DNA of 64,000 nt from Vreelandella lutescens (GCF_014640815.1 NZ_BMHM01000002.1:434001-498000), one strand, 5' to 3'; counted from the first letter of the stretch, positions 6,548-14,126 are shown. Notes: generated from the letters alone by a model not told the origin. Numbers and translations are program-made.

Positions 6548-6774
6548 TTTTCTTTACCTCTATGGCTTTGGCGTTGTGGGAGATGGTGGAGGCGGCGTTC
6601 TAAAAGGTGGCTTGTTGTTTGGGATAAGAGGTCTCGGGGCCTGTCCGCCATTCATGTTGCAAACATTCGTTTTCATGGGTGCTCTCCGTTAATAGTTGTT
6701 AAACAAGGTTTGGCGACTTTTAGCTTACATCGTGATTCGCATGAGCGCTCACCCTTTCTATATGGAGGTGCGCC

Positions 6775-7242
6775 ATGACCGAAGAACGCGCCTTCCGTGG
6801 CATTTGGATTCCTGCCGATGTGTGGTTGAGCCGCGATCTCACGCTGCAGGAGAAGGTGATGCTGGTGGAGATCGATAGCCTGCAGCATCCAGAGAAGGGC
6901 TGTTTCAAGAGTAATAAGAAGCTGGCCGAGTTCTTTGGCCTGTCGCCTAACCGTGTGTCTGAGGTGATCAGCTCGCTCAAGAAAAAGGGCTGGATTCGTG
7001 TGGATCAGATCCGTGAAGGCAAGCAGATTGTCGAGCGCCGGATCTTCATGAGCCGCCCCCTCGAAAAACCGAATAGGGGTACTCGGAAAACCGAAGGGGG
7101 GTATTCGGAAAAGCGTGAGAACCCTATTCGAGATACCGAAGGGGGGTATTCGGAAAACGGGGAGAACCCTAGTCGAGATCCCGAAGAGGGGTATTCGGAA
7201 AATCGTGAAGAGAGGGTTTCAGGGTTAGGGGTTCAGGGTTAG
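6775..7242 (+). CDS. Phage replication initiator, N-terminal HTH part (interrupted)
   Basis: 155 residues. Residues 1-95 form a winged-helix replication domain (RAFRGIWIPADVWLSRDLTL, then NKKLAEFFGLSPNRVSEVIS and LKKKGWIRV) like the N-terminus of lambda-O-type initiators. Residues 100-150 are a repetitive segment (EGGYSE, three times) created by DNA iterons within the gene. The ORF stops inside a duplicated 14-bp repeat; deleting one copy would join it in frame with the ORF at 7314. GGAGG precedes the ATG. It would bind the iterons and recruit the helicase loader or DnaB. Confidence 0.65.
   Translation: MTEERAFRGIWIPADVWLSRDLTLQEKVMLVEIDSLQHPEKGCFKSNKKLAEFFGLSPNRVSEVISSLKKKGWIRVDQIREGKQIVERRIFMSRPLEKPNRGTRKTEGGYSEKRENPIRDTEGGYSENGENPSRDPEEGYSENREERVSGLGVQG
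7069..7202. other. Putative phage replication origin: four 22-bp iterons
   Basis: Near-identical 22-mers of form CCGAAGGGGGGTATTCGGAAAA start at 7069 (variant), 7091, 7136 and 7181 (one change). The first two abut; the others are separated by 23-nt spacers that resemble each other (GAGAACCCTA/AGTCGAGAT). Each iteron contains CCGAA...TTCGG dyad symmetry. Iterons inside the initiator gene are the arrangement of the lambda origin in gene O. Confidence 0.75.
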
Positions 7243-7250
7243 GGGTTCAG
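7218..7250 (+). repeat. 14-bp tandem duplication interrupting the initiator gene
   Basis: TTCAGGGTTAGGGG occurs at 7218-7231 and 7232-7245 and is followed by a partial third TTCAG. The second copy brings a TAG (7240-7242) into the upstream frame. Since 14 is not a multiple of three, loss of one copy fuses the upstream and downstream ORFs. Confidence 0.9.
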
Positions 7251-7313
7251 TGTGAGGGGTCCAGTAAGAGGGTTGCGCCTGGGGCGAGCCCCGCCGCGAT
7301 TGAGGGCGATTAT

Positions 7314-7790
7314 GTGCCCGCCGATGAACCCCAACCGGCACCGGCTGGGGCGCAAGAGTCCGCCGATGCCTTGCTGGCGCGAATCCCGAGCGACATGCCC
7401 GGTACCCGAGACCCGGCCGCCAAAACCTTCAAGCCTTGGGCGAACTATGCCTGTGCCTACCGTGCGCGTTACGGCACATGGCCGGTCTGGAATCAGAAGG
7501 TGGCCGCCCACCTGAGCCAACTGGTCGACCGGGTAGGTGCCGAGCGCCCCCCGGGGGTGGCCGCGCACTACGTGAAGCTGAACAGCCAGTTCTACACGGC
7601 CCGCATGCACCCTGCGAGTTTGCTGCTCCAGGACTGCGAAACCATCGCCACCCAGCTAGCCACTGGCCAGCAGGTCACCCATGCCCGAGCGCGCCAGCTG
7701 GATAGCACCCAATCGAACCTGAACAACGCGGAGGAGGCCAAGCGCATCATGGCCGCCCGCCGCCAACAGCAGGAGTCTTCGTCATGCTAA
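7314..7790 (+). CDS. Phage replication initiator, C-terminal part
   Basis: 158 residues from a GTG start; the frame is open further upstream, back into the 14-bp repeats. The pattern FKPWANYACAYRARYG...PVWNQKVAAHLSQLVDR...FYTARMHPASLLLQDCE...TQLATGQ with the closing AR.LD motif is that of C-terminal domains of lambdoid O-like replication proteins. With one repeat copy less, positions 6775-7790 would encode one 333-residue initiator. Whether the downstream part is made by reinitiation at the GTG is unknown. The next gene overlaps its stop by a few bases. Confidence 0.6.
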   Translation: MPADEPQPAPAGAQESADALLARIPSDMPGTRDPAAKTFKPWANYACAYRARYGTWPVWNQKVAAHLSQLVDRVGAERPPGVAAHYVKLNSQFYTARMHPASLLLQDCETIATQLATGQQVTHARARQLDSTQSNLNNAEEAKRIMAARRQQQESSSC

Positions 7791-8512
7791 CCGCCCATGA
7801 ATCTGAACAGGTGGTCGAGCTGGTGTACGCCACTGCCGAGGTGCTGGGGCATGAGCTACGCCCCGCGGCCGCCGTGCTAATGGCCGATGACCTGGTTGGC
7901 TACCCGTTCGAGGAGATCCGCCGTGCACTGGCGCGCTGCCGGGCAGAGCTTCACGGCAAGCTAACCCTAGCCGCGATCATCGACCGGCTGCCGAGTGCCA
8001 ACGCGCACCTGTTGCCGAACGAAGCCTGGGCGCTGGCGCTTCGCAGCCTGGATGAACAGGAAACCGTGGTGTGGACACCGCAGATTGCCCGGGCGCTGGG
8101 TGTGGCAAAGCCAGTGCTGTCTGGAGGTGATCAGGTGGGTGGTCGTATGGCGTTCCTGGCGGCTTACGAGCGTGAGCTGGAAGCGGCGAAGGCGGAAGGG
8201 CGCCAGCCCCAGTGGCAGGTATCGCTGGGGCATGACCAGCAGCGCCGCACGATGGTCCTCAACGAGGCCGTGTCGGCGGGCAAGCTGCCCGCGCCGAAGG
8301 TAGCCCACTTGCTGCCACCGCCGGAAAAGCCTTTGACCCAAGAGGGCCAGCGCCAGCGTAAGCGGATGGTGAGCCAGCTGCGCGAGATCATCAACAAGCC
8401 AGCGGATGCCCACGCCCAAGCGAGCCGGGAAGCGCGTGAGCAGGAAGAAGCCCGCCGCCGTGAGCTGCTGGCGCAAGCAGGTGCACCGTTGGCCGCCATG
8501 GGAGGGCGTTGA
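7784..8512 (+). CDS. Phage replication-associated protein, possibly helicase loader
   Basis: 242 residues. The ATG overlaps the end of the initiator ORF. The N-terminal ~70 residues (SEQVVELVYATAEVLGHEL, VLMADDLVGYPFEEIRRALA, KLTLAAIIDRLPS) resemble a helical domain common in phage proteins encoded after the initiator. A Trp-containing middle (EAWALALRSLDEQETVVW) and a long basic/acidic C-terminal coiled coil (residues 185-235) follow. Position suggests a lambda-P-like role (loading DnaB), but there is no diagnostic motif. Confidence 0.5.
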   Translation: MLTAHESEQVVELVYATAEVLGHELRPAAAVLMADDLVGYPFEEIRRALARCRAELHGKLTLAAIIDRLPSANAHLLPNEAWALALRSLDEQETVVWTPQIARALGVAKPVLSGGDQVGGRMAFLAAYERELEAAKAEGRQPQWQVSLGHDQQRRTMVLNEAVSAGKLPAPKVAHLLPPPEKPLTQEGQRQRKRMVSQLREIINKPADAHAQASREAREQEEARRRELLAQAGAPLAAMGGR

Positions 8513-8514
8513 TC

Positions 8515-8661
8515 ATGCTGAGCCGTGTTTACCACCGCCCGAAATGCCCACAGTGCCACTACCGCAAAAGCGCCGCCGACTTCCGCGACCCCGGCACCGG
8601 CGCGCCACTGCCCGCTTGTAAGCATTGCCTGCGCCGCCAGCAGCGAGGGGGTGTTCAGTGA
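8515..8661 (+). CDS. Small zinc-ribbon phage protein (48 aa)
   Basis: 48 residues, MLSRVYHRPKCPQCHYRKSA to CKHCLRRQQRGGVQ. Two CxxC pairs (residues 11/14 and 35/38) make a zinc ribbon. The ATG lies 2 nt after the previous stop, and its TGA overlaps the GTG of the next gene (GTGA), so it is part of a tightly packed operon. Function unknown; perhaps DNA or protein binding. Confidence 0.65.
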   Translation: MLSRVYHRPKCPQCHYRKSAADFRDPGTGAPLPACKHCLRRQQRGGVQ

Positions 8662-8789
8662 TCGATGGGCTGACCTGTTTTCTGTTTGGCGTACTGGTGG
8701 GCGTCTTCCTGGTGATTGCCTGCTGGACCGCAGCGTTTTGCCTGGGGGCAAAAGATCTCAATCAGCGTGGAGAGCAAGACGATGGATAA
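8658..8789 (+). CDS. Small single-TM phage protein (43 aa)
   Basis: 43 residues starting at the GTG of a GTGA overlap. It has one strongly hydrophobic segment (about residues 6-30, LTCFLFGVLVGVFLVIACW onward) and a short charged tail. The gene overlaps the next by 8 nt. Coupled overlap on both sides supports it as real. Role unknown. Confidence 0.5.
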   Translation: MIDGLTCFLFGVLVGVFLVIACWTAAFCLGAKDLNQRGEQDDG

Positions 8790-9093
8790 AGCATTGAAAG
8801 GTGGGCAGCAGGCGCGTCGTGCTGCATTGCTGTGCCAAAACGTGCGCTTTGGTTTTTATCTGGATTGCCGTCGCCGCCAGGTGAAGGGGCTTGATTACCA
8901 CCAACTCCCTGATGGTACCCACAGCCCTGAAGATTGCGCCGATTTCCTTCGTCACTCATGCGGTATTCAGAGCCGTGCCGAGCTGGACCATAACGATACG
9001 GCGCGAGCCATGCTGGAGCGGATTGTTGCCGATTACCAACATTGGGAGCGTCAGCAGCGAATGCTCGATCGCATAGCGGAGGGGATGGCGTGA
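8782..9093 (+). CDS. Hypothetical phage protein (103 aa)
   Basis: 103 residues from the ATG at 8782, chosen because GGAGAG lies before it and because it overlaps the preceding stop; a longer open frame to 8716 has no such signal. Basic N-terminus (KGGQQARRAALLCQNVRFGF), C-terminal helix rich in Arg and Glu. Its TGA overlaps the GTG of the nuclease gene. Conserved place in a replication/recombination operon, function not recognised. Confidence 0.5.
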   Translation: MDKALKGGQQARRAALLCQNVRFGFYLDCRRRQVKGLDYHQLPDGTHSPEDCADFLRHSCGIQSRAELDHNDTARAMLERIVADYQHWERQQRMLDRIAEGMA

Positions 9094-9599
9094 CGTTACG
9101 AATCCAGAAACCCCGCCGCCCTAGAGCACTGACCAAAAGCGGCGCGCCCCGGGCCAAGCCGGTGGATTGGGAAGGGCAGGAGCAAACCGTGCTAATCCGC
9201 TGGCTGTATGGCGAGAAGATGCGCGGTACCGAGGTGGGGCAGCTCTTCGACGCGATTTACCACGTGCCCAACGGTGGCCAGCGCAGCAAGAAAACCGCCA
9301 GTGATCTTAAGCGGCAGGGCGTGAAGGCTGGCGTGTCCGATCTGCCCGTGCGCCAAGCCCGCGGCGGTTGGTTTGGCTTGTACCTGGAGTTTAAAGCAAC
9401 GCCCCCGCGTGACGCTGCTTTGGCGGCTAGCCAGTTCGATTGGCTGGAGGATAGCGAGTACGAAGGTTACTGCGCCGTGCTGGCGCGAGGGCTCGATGAG
9501 GCGAAAGCGGTGTTGCGGGAATACGCCAGTTGGCCACGTACACAAATCGTGGGTGATCGGCTGGCGCTGGAGAGTGGTAGTGAATGGAGGAAGGGGTGA
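9090..9599 (+). CDS. VRR-NUC domain nuclease
   Basis: 169 residues from a GTG in a GTGA overlap. The VRR-NUC pattern is visible: WEGQEQTVLIRWLYG (first acidic residue), HVPNGGQRSKKTASDLKRQG then GVSDLPVRQARGGWFGLYLE and FK (the G-x-D...LxxE-x-K nuclease core), and SQFDWLEDSEYEGYCAVL. These PD-(D/E)xK-type enzymes act as Holliday-junction or structure-specific nucleases in phages and take the place of RusA-type resolvases. Position after replication genes fits that role. Confidence 0.8.
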   Translation: MTLRIQKPRRPRALTKSGAPRAKPVDWEGQEQTVLIRWLYGEKMRGTEVGQLFDAIYHVPNGGQRSKKTASDLKRQGVKAGVSDLPVRQARGGWFGLYLEFKATPPRDAALAASQFDWLEDSEYEGYCAVLARGLDEAKAVLREYASWPRTQIVGDRLALESGSEWRKG

Positions 9600-10159
9600 T
9601 GACGCAGCTTAAGGGGAAAGTGATGCAATTTGACGAGTGGAAGCGGGTATCGAACCCCTGGCGAGTGGTAGAAGCTGCGAAGACCAATGAGGCAGCCCGT
9701 AATGCTGCCGTGGCTCGTATCATCGACACGATGCTGGAGCTGCAGCTGGACTACCGGCACGATAACCCAGGTTTCCAACCGTTCAGCGTGACCGCACTGG
9801 CGGGGCAGGTGCCCGGAGGCGGTGGCCGCAGTGACCAGGCAATGCTTGCGGCTATGCGCTATCACCCGCAAAGCGAATGGCATAAGGCGTGCGCCAAGAT
9901 GCTGGACCAGCTACCGCGACGCCAAGCCGCCGCCATGTTGATGCAAGCAGCCCGCATACGTCCGGAAAAGATGGGCAACAGTATTTGGATGGTGACTGCC
10001 AGGCAGATGGTGGAGCGGCAGGAGGTGTTGCTCAGGGCGCTGGGGCTTAATGAGGGGGTAAGGCATTTTGAGAGTGTGGAAGCGTTGCAGGTGGCGGGTA
10101 GGCGGGGGCGTAAGTGGTTGTGGCAGGTGTTGGCGGTGGGAAAAGTATTACAGGCATAA
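9599..10159 (+). CDS. Hypothetical phage protein, late-operon position
   Basis: 186 residues from the ATG at 9599 (TGATG overlap with the nuclease stop, AGGAAGGGG upstream). Basic and helical; contains a Gly-rich stretch (GQVPGGGGRSDQAMLAAM) and AACMLM-like repeats of Ala/Met helices. It is the last gene of the rightward operon, where lambdoid phages often place an antiterminator such as Q or a small regulator, but no zinc or known Q motif is visible. Function unknown. Confidence 0.5.
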   Translation: MTQLKGKVMQFDEWKRVSNPWRVVEAAKTNEAARNAAVARIIDTMLELQLDYRHDNPGFQPFSVTALAGQVPGGGGRSDQAMLAAMRYHPQSEWHKACAKMLDQLPRRQAAAMLMQAARIRPEKMGNSIWMVTARQMVERQEVLLRALGLNEGVRHFESVEALQVAGRRGRKWLWQVLAVGKVLQA

Positions 10160-10342
10160 ATTGTATTCTGTTGGAGAACAAAATCATGGTAGAAAAAACT
10201 AATAAGTCAACGTTCTAGATAAGTGAATATTTATAAATAATTGCGGGGGAAAGTCTGTGACAATGCTTTGTGGAGAGTTTTTCAAGTTTGTAGATACGAA
10301 GTCAGCAGTACCATTCAGTGTTTGAACGATTATTTTTTTAAG

Positions 10343-10362
10343 ACGGCCTGCTTGCAGGCCGT
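10343..10362. repeat. Hairpin between convergent transcription units
   Basis: ACGGCCTG/CAGGCCGT with CTTG loop. No T run follows on either strand (a T run precedes it on the plus strand), so it is a poor intrinsic terminator. It marks the junction of phage operon and AT-rich cargo. Confidence 0.5.
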
Positions 10363-10392
10363 TGATTGATGAATCTTGTATTTGCTAAGTTA

Positions 10393-11289
10393 TTAAAATT
10401 CTTGCTCATCATATCTGTTAATTTGTTTATCAACATGGTTGATAAATATCTCTGCTTCTGAAATGAGTTCATTTAGCTCATCATCCGTGACTAATATTAT
10501 CTCACCATCTTTATTTTTACCTCCCCTATGAACCAAATTATGTCTTTTAATCACTGCTTGGAATATATTCGATAGGTCACTTGGGAAGCTGACTTCTAAA
10601 GTTGATTTATACATAGGTTTTATTTTTTTTATATTGTGCCACATAAGGCCGAGCAAGTAATCTTTGACATCGCTTTCGATTCTGTCATGTTTTGTGAATA
10701 CTTCGGACAAGCAAAAACTTTGCTTTTTGAACTCTGGGTTTGATTCTACGAATTTACGGAGTACGCCTTTGTTCTCCAGAACCGTACTAATGAAAGCGTC
10801 AGAAAGATAAGTTTCAATTGCTGTGATGATGTTTACATATAAAAGCCCAAGCAAGTGTTGCTTAGCATCACTGCTGATTTTGCTCTCATGTATAACCTTG
10901 ACATGATTAATAGACGTCTTGAAAGATTCAAAGTACTTATTGCCAGTTAAATATGCTTCTAAATAAGAGTCATCGTAATCATCTGGGCTTTCTCTACCTG
11001 TCCACTCTGGGCAATCAGCTGATAATTCTTCTGCTAATGATTCAATCAGCTCATCATCTACGAATTCACAAAAAACAGTTAATTCGTCATGAGCATAGTA
11101 TGGGCCTCCCCATATATAGATATAACCACCCTCCCTCGATTCATACGGGGTTCTCTCAACTGGATCTTCATAATTATCAAAAAACCATTCTCTCATTAAT
11201 TCAATTTTTTCTTCTTGGGAGAGCTGTTGAAAATCCTCAACCGTATAAGTTGTACCAGCGATAGTAATAATTCTATCATCATTGTGCAT
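10393..11289 (-). CDS. HEPN-motif protein, second gene of AT-rich cargo cassette
   Basis: 298 residues. The C-terminal two thirds is helical and carries an R-x4-H motif, RHNLVHRGG, near residue 250. This is the catalytic signature of HEPN ribonucleases, with the matching upstream helix LLYVNIITAIETYLSDAF near residue 150. The N-terminal ~105 residues are acidic and aromatic (EDPVERTPYESREGGYIYIW, GGPYYAHDEL) and may be a sensor or partner-binding domain I cannot name. HEPN proteins are common toxins in abortive-infection and toxin-antitoxin systems. It follows the nuclease-like gene by 51 nt on the same strand. Base composition is far more AT-rich than the phage genes around it, a sign of recent transfer. 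Confidence 0.65.
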   Translation of the reverse strand: MHNDDRIITIAGTTYTVEDFQQLSQEEKIELMREWFFDNYEDPVERTPYESREGGYIYIWGGPYYAHDELTVFCEFVDDELIESLAEELSADCPEWTGRESPDDYDDSYLEAYLTGNKYFESFKTSINHVKVIHESKISSDAKQHLLGLLYVNIITAIETYLSDAFISTVLENKGVLRKFVESNPEFKKQSFCLSEVFTKHDRIESDVKDYLLGLMWHNIKKIKPMYKSTLEVSFPSDLSNIFQAVIKRHNLVHRGGKNKDGEIILVTDDELNELISEAEIFINHVDKQINRYDEQEF

Positions 11290-11340
11290 GCTATCTCCTA
11301 TTAACTCTAATGTTTGATTCTATATATATTGAAATGAATT

Positions 11341-12795
11341 TTAATTGTCTTGAGTAAGCTTTTTGATGTCAATCATGGTGCCCTCTCCGAATTCTAGACA
11401 TCTGATTTTTTTAAATCTTTGATTTAATTTAAATTGATCGATTGTTTTTATTTCAGCATTAGTTCTAAGTGAGTATGTGATTAAGTATTTTTCATTCTCT
11501 TTAACTCTTTGCTCTTTGATAGCTTTGTCTGTAAAGCTTACATTGAATTCAGTTTCACTGTCTATATCTTTAAATGTTACCTCAAAACTTTTCTCGTCAT
11601 CTGTCAATTTCATGATATCTACTACTTTCGCAGATACAAAAACTAAATCTGGATTAAAATGTTTAATAATTTTATAAATTAAATTTTCAAATTGCTGTTT
11701 GCCTCCGAATAGATTCAGCCTTGAGGCAATAGGTAAATTATTTCCTTCAAAAGTTTTAGTGTTTCTTTCAATGTCAAAGTGCACGTTAACTATATTTGTT
11801 TTATTGAATGCATCGCTATCCACTGGGTTTTTAGCAAACGGGTTATGGAATATGAACAGCCCATCTGACAAGTATTCAGGGCTATCTGGCGATACAATCT
11901 GAGGTTTAAAGTGAGGAGGGGTAGTATCATGTCTTATACATAATACTGAATTAGTTATGAAATGTGATTTCTGTTGAGAGATCGATAATGATGTCAGTTT
12001 TCCTAAAGTCATAGTGCAGCTAAAAATTATAGCTGATACATGCTCCATGTTGTTGTCTAAAAACAATCCAATTGGGATAGTAGAACTACTGTCTGGTTTG
12101 ACTATATTTTCTTTCTTACTAAAATTATCATTCAAATTGTTATAATAAGACCCATATAGGAGCGCAAACATAGCATAAAAAAAATTATTGCCATAATTGA
12201 TTTGTTCATAGCCGCTAAGAGCTATTATGTATGGAGCAGTTAAGTCGAAGTCTTCGTCTTCACTGTAGCCGTTGTATTTTTTTTCCACTTCTATTTCTAT
12301 GCCATCCTTTATTTTTTTGGTTTTTTTTGTGTAACCAGTATACATGTTGCTTTTTGCTAAAATCGATCCTGAGTATCTTGTTATTGATTCTCTTAAATTA
12401 TCATCAAAGTCTTTTTGCATATGCGCAGGTTTTATCATAGACATAATGTCATCAAAAGTTCTTGTGTCTTCTTTTGGGCCTTTATCTTTGATGTTTGCTA
12501 CTGTGGCCTCGACGTAAATTTTTTTCGGCTTTATTATTCTGAAGTCGGGCCTATTTTTTTTGAAGTCAATTTCGAATCCAGCTTCTTTGAAGACAGCGAA
12601 TAAATAAAACTCCCAGAAAGCTGAGTGAAAATTTTCCTGAAAATCTTGAATAATTTTATTGTCTCTATCTATGAAGCCTTCAATCCAGTCTTTTAAGATA
12701 TCATGCTCGCCTGATAGGGATAAGTGATCCTTTACGAGTTTGAATTTAGGGTGCAGTTTTTTCTTATCTACTATCTCTGTAAACAGGTCTAACAT
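11341..12795 (-). CDS. PD-(D/E)xK-like protein, first gene of AT-rich cargo cassette
   Basis: 484 residues. Near residues 60-97 it has SAFWEFYLFAVFKEAGFEID, then RPDFRIIKPKKIYVEATVA. This is the order of a restriction-endonuclease fold: helix Glu, PD, and E-x-T in place of the usual E-x-K. A long Lys-rich middle and a beta-rich C-terminal region (FEVTFKDIDSETEFNVSF) are not recognised. The missing Lys means either a variant active site or a binding-only fold. It is transcribed before the HEPN gene from an AT-rich leader with an operator-like inverted repeat. Together they look like a two-gene defence or toxin module carried by the prophage. Confidence 0.55.
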   Translation of the reverse strand: MLDLFTEIVDKKKLHPKFKLVKDHLSLSGEHDILKDWIEGFIDRDNKIIQDFQENFHSAFWEFYLFAVFKEAGFEIDFKKNRPDFRIIKPKKIYVEATVANIKDKGPKEDTRTFDDIMSMIKPAHMQKDFDDNLRESITRYSGSILAKSNMYTGYTKKTKKIKDGIEIEVEKKYNGYSEDEDFDLTAPYIIALSGYEQINYGNNFFYAMFALLYGSYYNNLNDNFSKKENIVKPDSSSTIPIGLFLDNNMEHVSAIIFSCTMTLGKLTSLSISQQKSHFITNSVLCIRHDTTPPHFKPQIVSPDSPEYLSDGLFIFHNPFAKNPVDSDAFNKTNIVNVHFDIERNTKTFEGNNLPIASRLNLFGGKQQFENLIYKIIKHFNPDLVFVSAKVVDIMKLTDDEKSFEVTFKDIDSETEFNVSFTDKAIKEQRVKENEKYLITYSLRTNAEIKTIDQFKLNQRFKKIRCLEFGEGTMIDIKKLTQDN

Positions 12796-12914
12796 TTTTA
12801 TTTCCTTACTCTTTGGTTGTGGAAAGTGTTAGGGTGCTGATTTAAAATCAAGTATTTGTATTAAAGAAGTTTTTAAGTGTATGGAAGTTGATTGTTTTTA
12901 TATACTTTACTCTG

Positions 12915-12950
12915 TAGCGAATATGTTATAGTTATACGCTTTATTCGCTA
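12915..12950. promoter_or_regulatory. Operator-like inverted repeat upstream of the cargo cassette
   Basis: TAGCGAATA (12915-12923) and TATTCGCTA (12942-12950) are exact 9-bp inverted copies with an 18-nt AT-rich spacer containing TATAG and GTTATAC. It lies about 120-155 nt upstream of the nuclease-like gene, where its promoter should be. Likely a binding site for a regulator. Confidence 0.6.
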
Positions 12951-13140
12951 ATTTCTTTTTAGTGCCAATGATAACTTGTTAATTTAAATTAATATAGTCT
13001 AAGTTCAATAAATTGTGAAGCCCAAGCCACTATTGCTCTCATATCTCAGGGTGATTGAATGAAACGCTTGCATACGTGTCGTGATTGAGATACTGTTGAT
13101 GTCAGTATGCATCACTTGCGCGAATTAATACCATTATCAT

Positions 13141-13171
13141 AAAGCCCTGCCGGTCACCCGGCGGGGCTTTT
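13141..13171 (+). terminator. Terminator upstream of the lysis cassette
   Basis: AAAGCCCTGCCGG / CCCGGCGGGGCTTTT stem with short loop and T run. An antiterminator or a downstream promoter would be needed for lysis gene expression. Confidence 0.8.
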
Positions 13172-13204
13172 GCGTTTCTGTCGCTTCAGTAATTGAGGTC
13201 AGCT

Positions 13205-13735
13205 ATGTCGGCTCATTCTCCTACTCATTGGCTTGAGGAGGCGGAACTCCTGCGCGTGGAGCCAGCACCGCCCAAAGACACGCGAGCGGGCAGCGTGGCT
13301 GCTTTCCTCGATATGCTGGCCTATGCCGAAGGCACGCCGCGTTTCGGTTATGAGGATGGCTACAATGTGATAGTTGGCGGCGAGACGTTCGAGAGTTACG
13401 ACGATCACCCACGCCAGCTTATCTGGCTTCCTGCTTATGAAATCCACTCCAGCGCAGCAGGGCGTTACCAGTTTCTCACTCGCACCTGGGACGATCTCGC
13501 TAAGCGCTTTAACCTGCCCGACTTCACGCCCGCCAACCAAGATCTAGGCGCGGTGCATCTCATTCGCCAATGTAAGGCGCTTTCCCTCATTCACGATGGC
13601 CGCATTCGTGAAGCTATACATGCTTGCCGGAAGATTTGGGCGAGCCTGCCAGGTGCTGGCTATGGCCAGCGTGAGCTAGCCACCGATGAACTGCTGCAGG
13701 TGTATGAAGCCAGTGGCGGTGTATCCATCGACTAA
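13205..13735 (+). CDS. Phage endolysin, lambda R-like (GH104) lytic transglycosylase
   Basis: 176 residues from the ATG at 13205 (GAGG 6 nt upstream; a longer frame starts at a TTG at 13193). The lambda gpR pattern is plain: AAFLDMLAYAEGT (catalytic Glu), GYNVIVGGETFESYDDHPRQ, SSAAGRYQFLTRTWDDLAK and WASLPGAGYGQRE. The enzyme cleaves peptidoglycan glycan strands once the holin opens the inner membrane. First gene of a complete lysis cassette endolysin-holin-Rz-Rz1. No signal peptide, so it depends on the holin. Confidence 0.9.
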   Translation: MSAHSPTHWLEEAELLRVEPAPPKDTRAGSVAAFLDMLAYAEGTPRFGYEDGYNVIVGGETFESYDDHPRQLIWLPAYEIHSSAAGRYQFLTRTWDDLAKRFNLPDFTPANQDLGAVHLIRQCKALSLIHDGRIREAIHACRKIWASLPGAGYGQRELATDELLQVYEASGGVSID

Positions 13736-13763
13736 CTGACGAGGCCCGCCTGAGAGGTGCGCC

Positions 13764-14126
13764 ATGAATTCAAGACGAAAAGAGAAACGCACCATGCCAA
13801 ACCGCGACCCGAACAACTGGCAGTGGCTGCTTGAGTACATGCCGATCGCGCTGGTCTCTATCGTGACGTTTGCCATGGCGTTTGTGCGTGGTGTGCATGA
13901 GGGCGGCAGTTTCAAGCGCTCTCTACTGGGGGCGGTCATGTGCACGCTCTTAGCAACGCCGCTATTTCCTGTATTCCTGTGGATCGCGGAGTCGCAAGGC
14001 TGGCCACCCATCATTGCGTTCCCGCCCTGCGTGTTTCTGGCGTTCCTGGGTACTGATTGGATGCGGGAAAAGGCCGACGGCCTCTATGAGGTCTTTCTCG
14101 GCTTTCTCCGGAAGCTTCTCAAATGA
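13764..14126 (+). CDS. Phage holin
   Basis: 120 residues with three hydrophobic segments (about 27-42, 52-74, 80-95) and a short charged C-terminus, between endolysin and Rz. GAGAGG precedes the ATG at 13764. A second in-frame ATG at 13794 (residue 11) begins PNRDPNNWQWLLEYMP, the usual start of this holin family. The extra ten residues NSRRKEKRT add strong positive charge, as in antiholin forms of lambda S. Its end overlaps Rz by ATGA. Confidence 0.75.
   Translation: MNSRRKEKRTMPNRDPNNWQWLLEYMPIALVSIVTFAMAFVRGVHEGGSFKRSLLGAVMCTLLATPLFPVFLWIAESQGWPPIIAFPPCVFLAFLGTDWMREKADGLYEVFLGFLRKLLK

Larger units (their letters stand above)
12796..13204. other. Intergenic region between cargo cassette and lysis genes
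   Basis: About 400 nt without a gene. From left to right: the AT-rich leader of the cassette, the inverted repeat at 12915-12950, an AT-rich stretch, and the terminator at 13141-13171 before the endolysin. The region holds the divergent start of the cargo transcript and the upstream part of the lysis operon. Confidence 0.6.

Noticed and set aside
10343..10362. Intrinsic terminator at the end of the phage operon
   Set aside because: The stem is good but the T run is on the wrong side for either strand.
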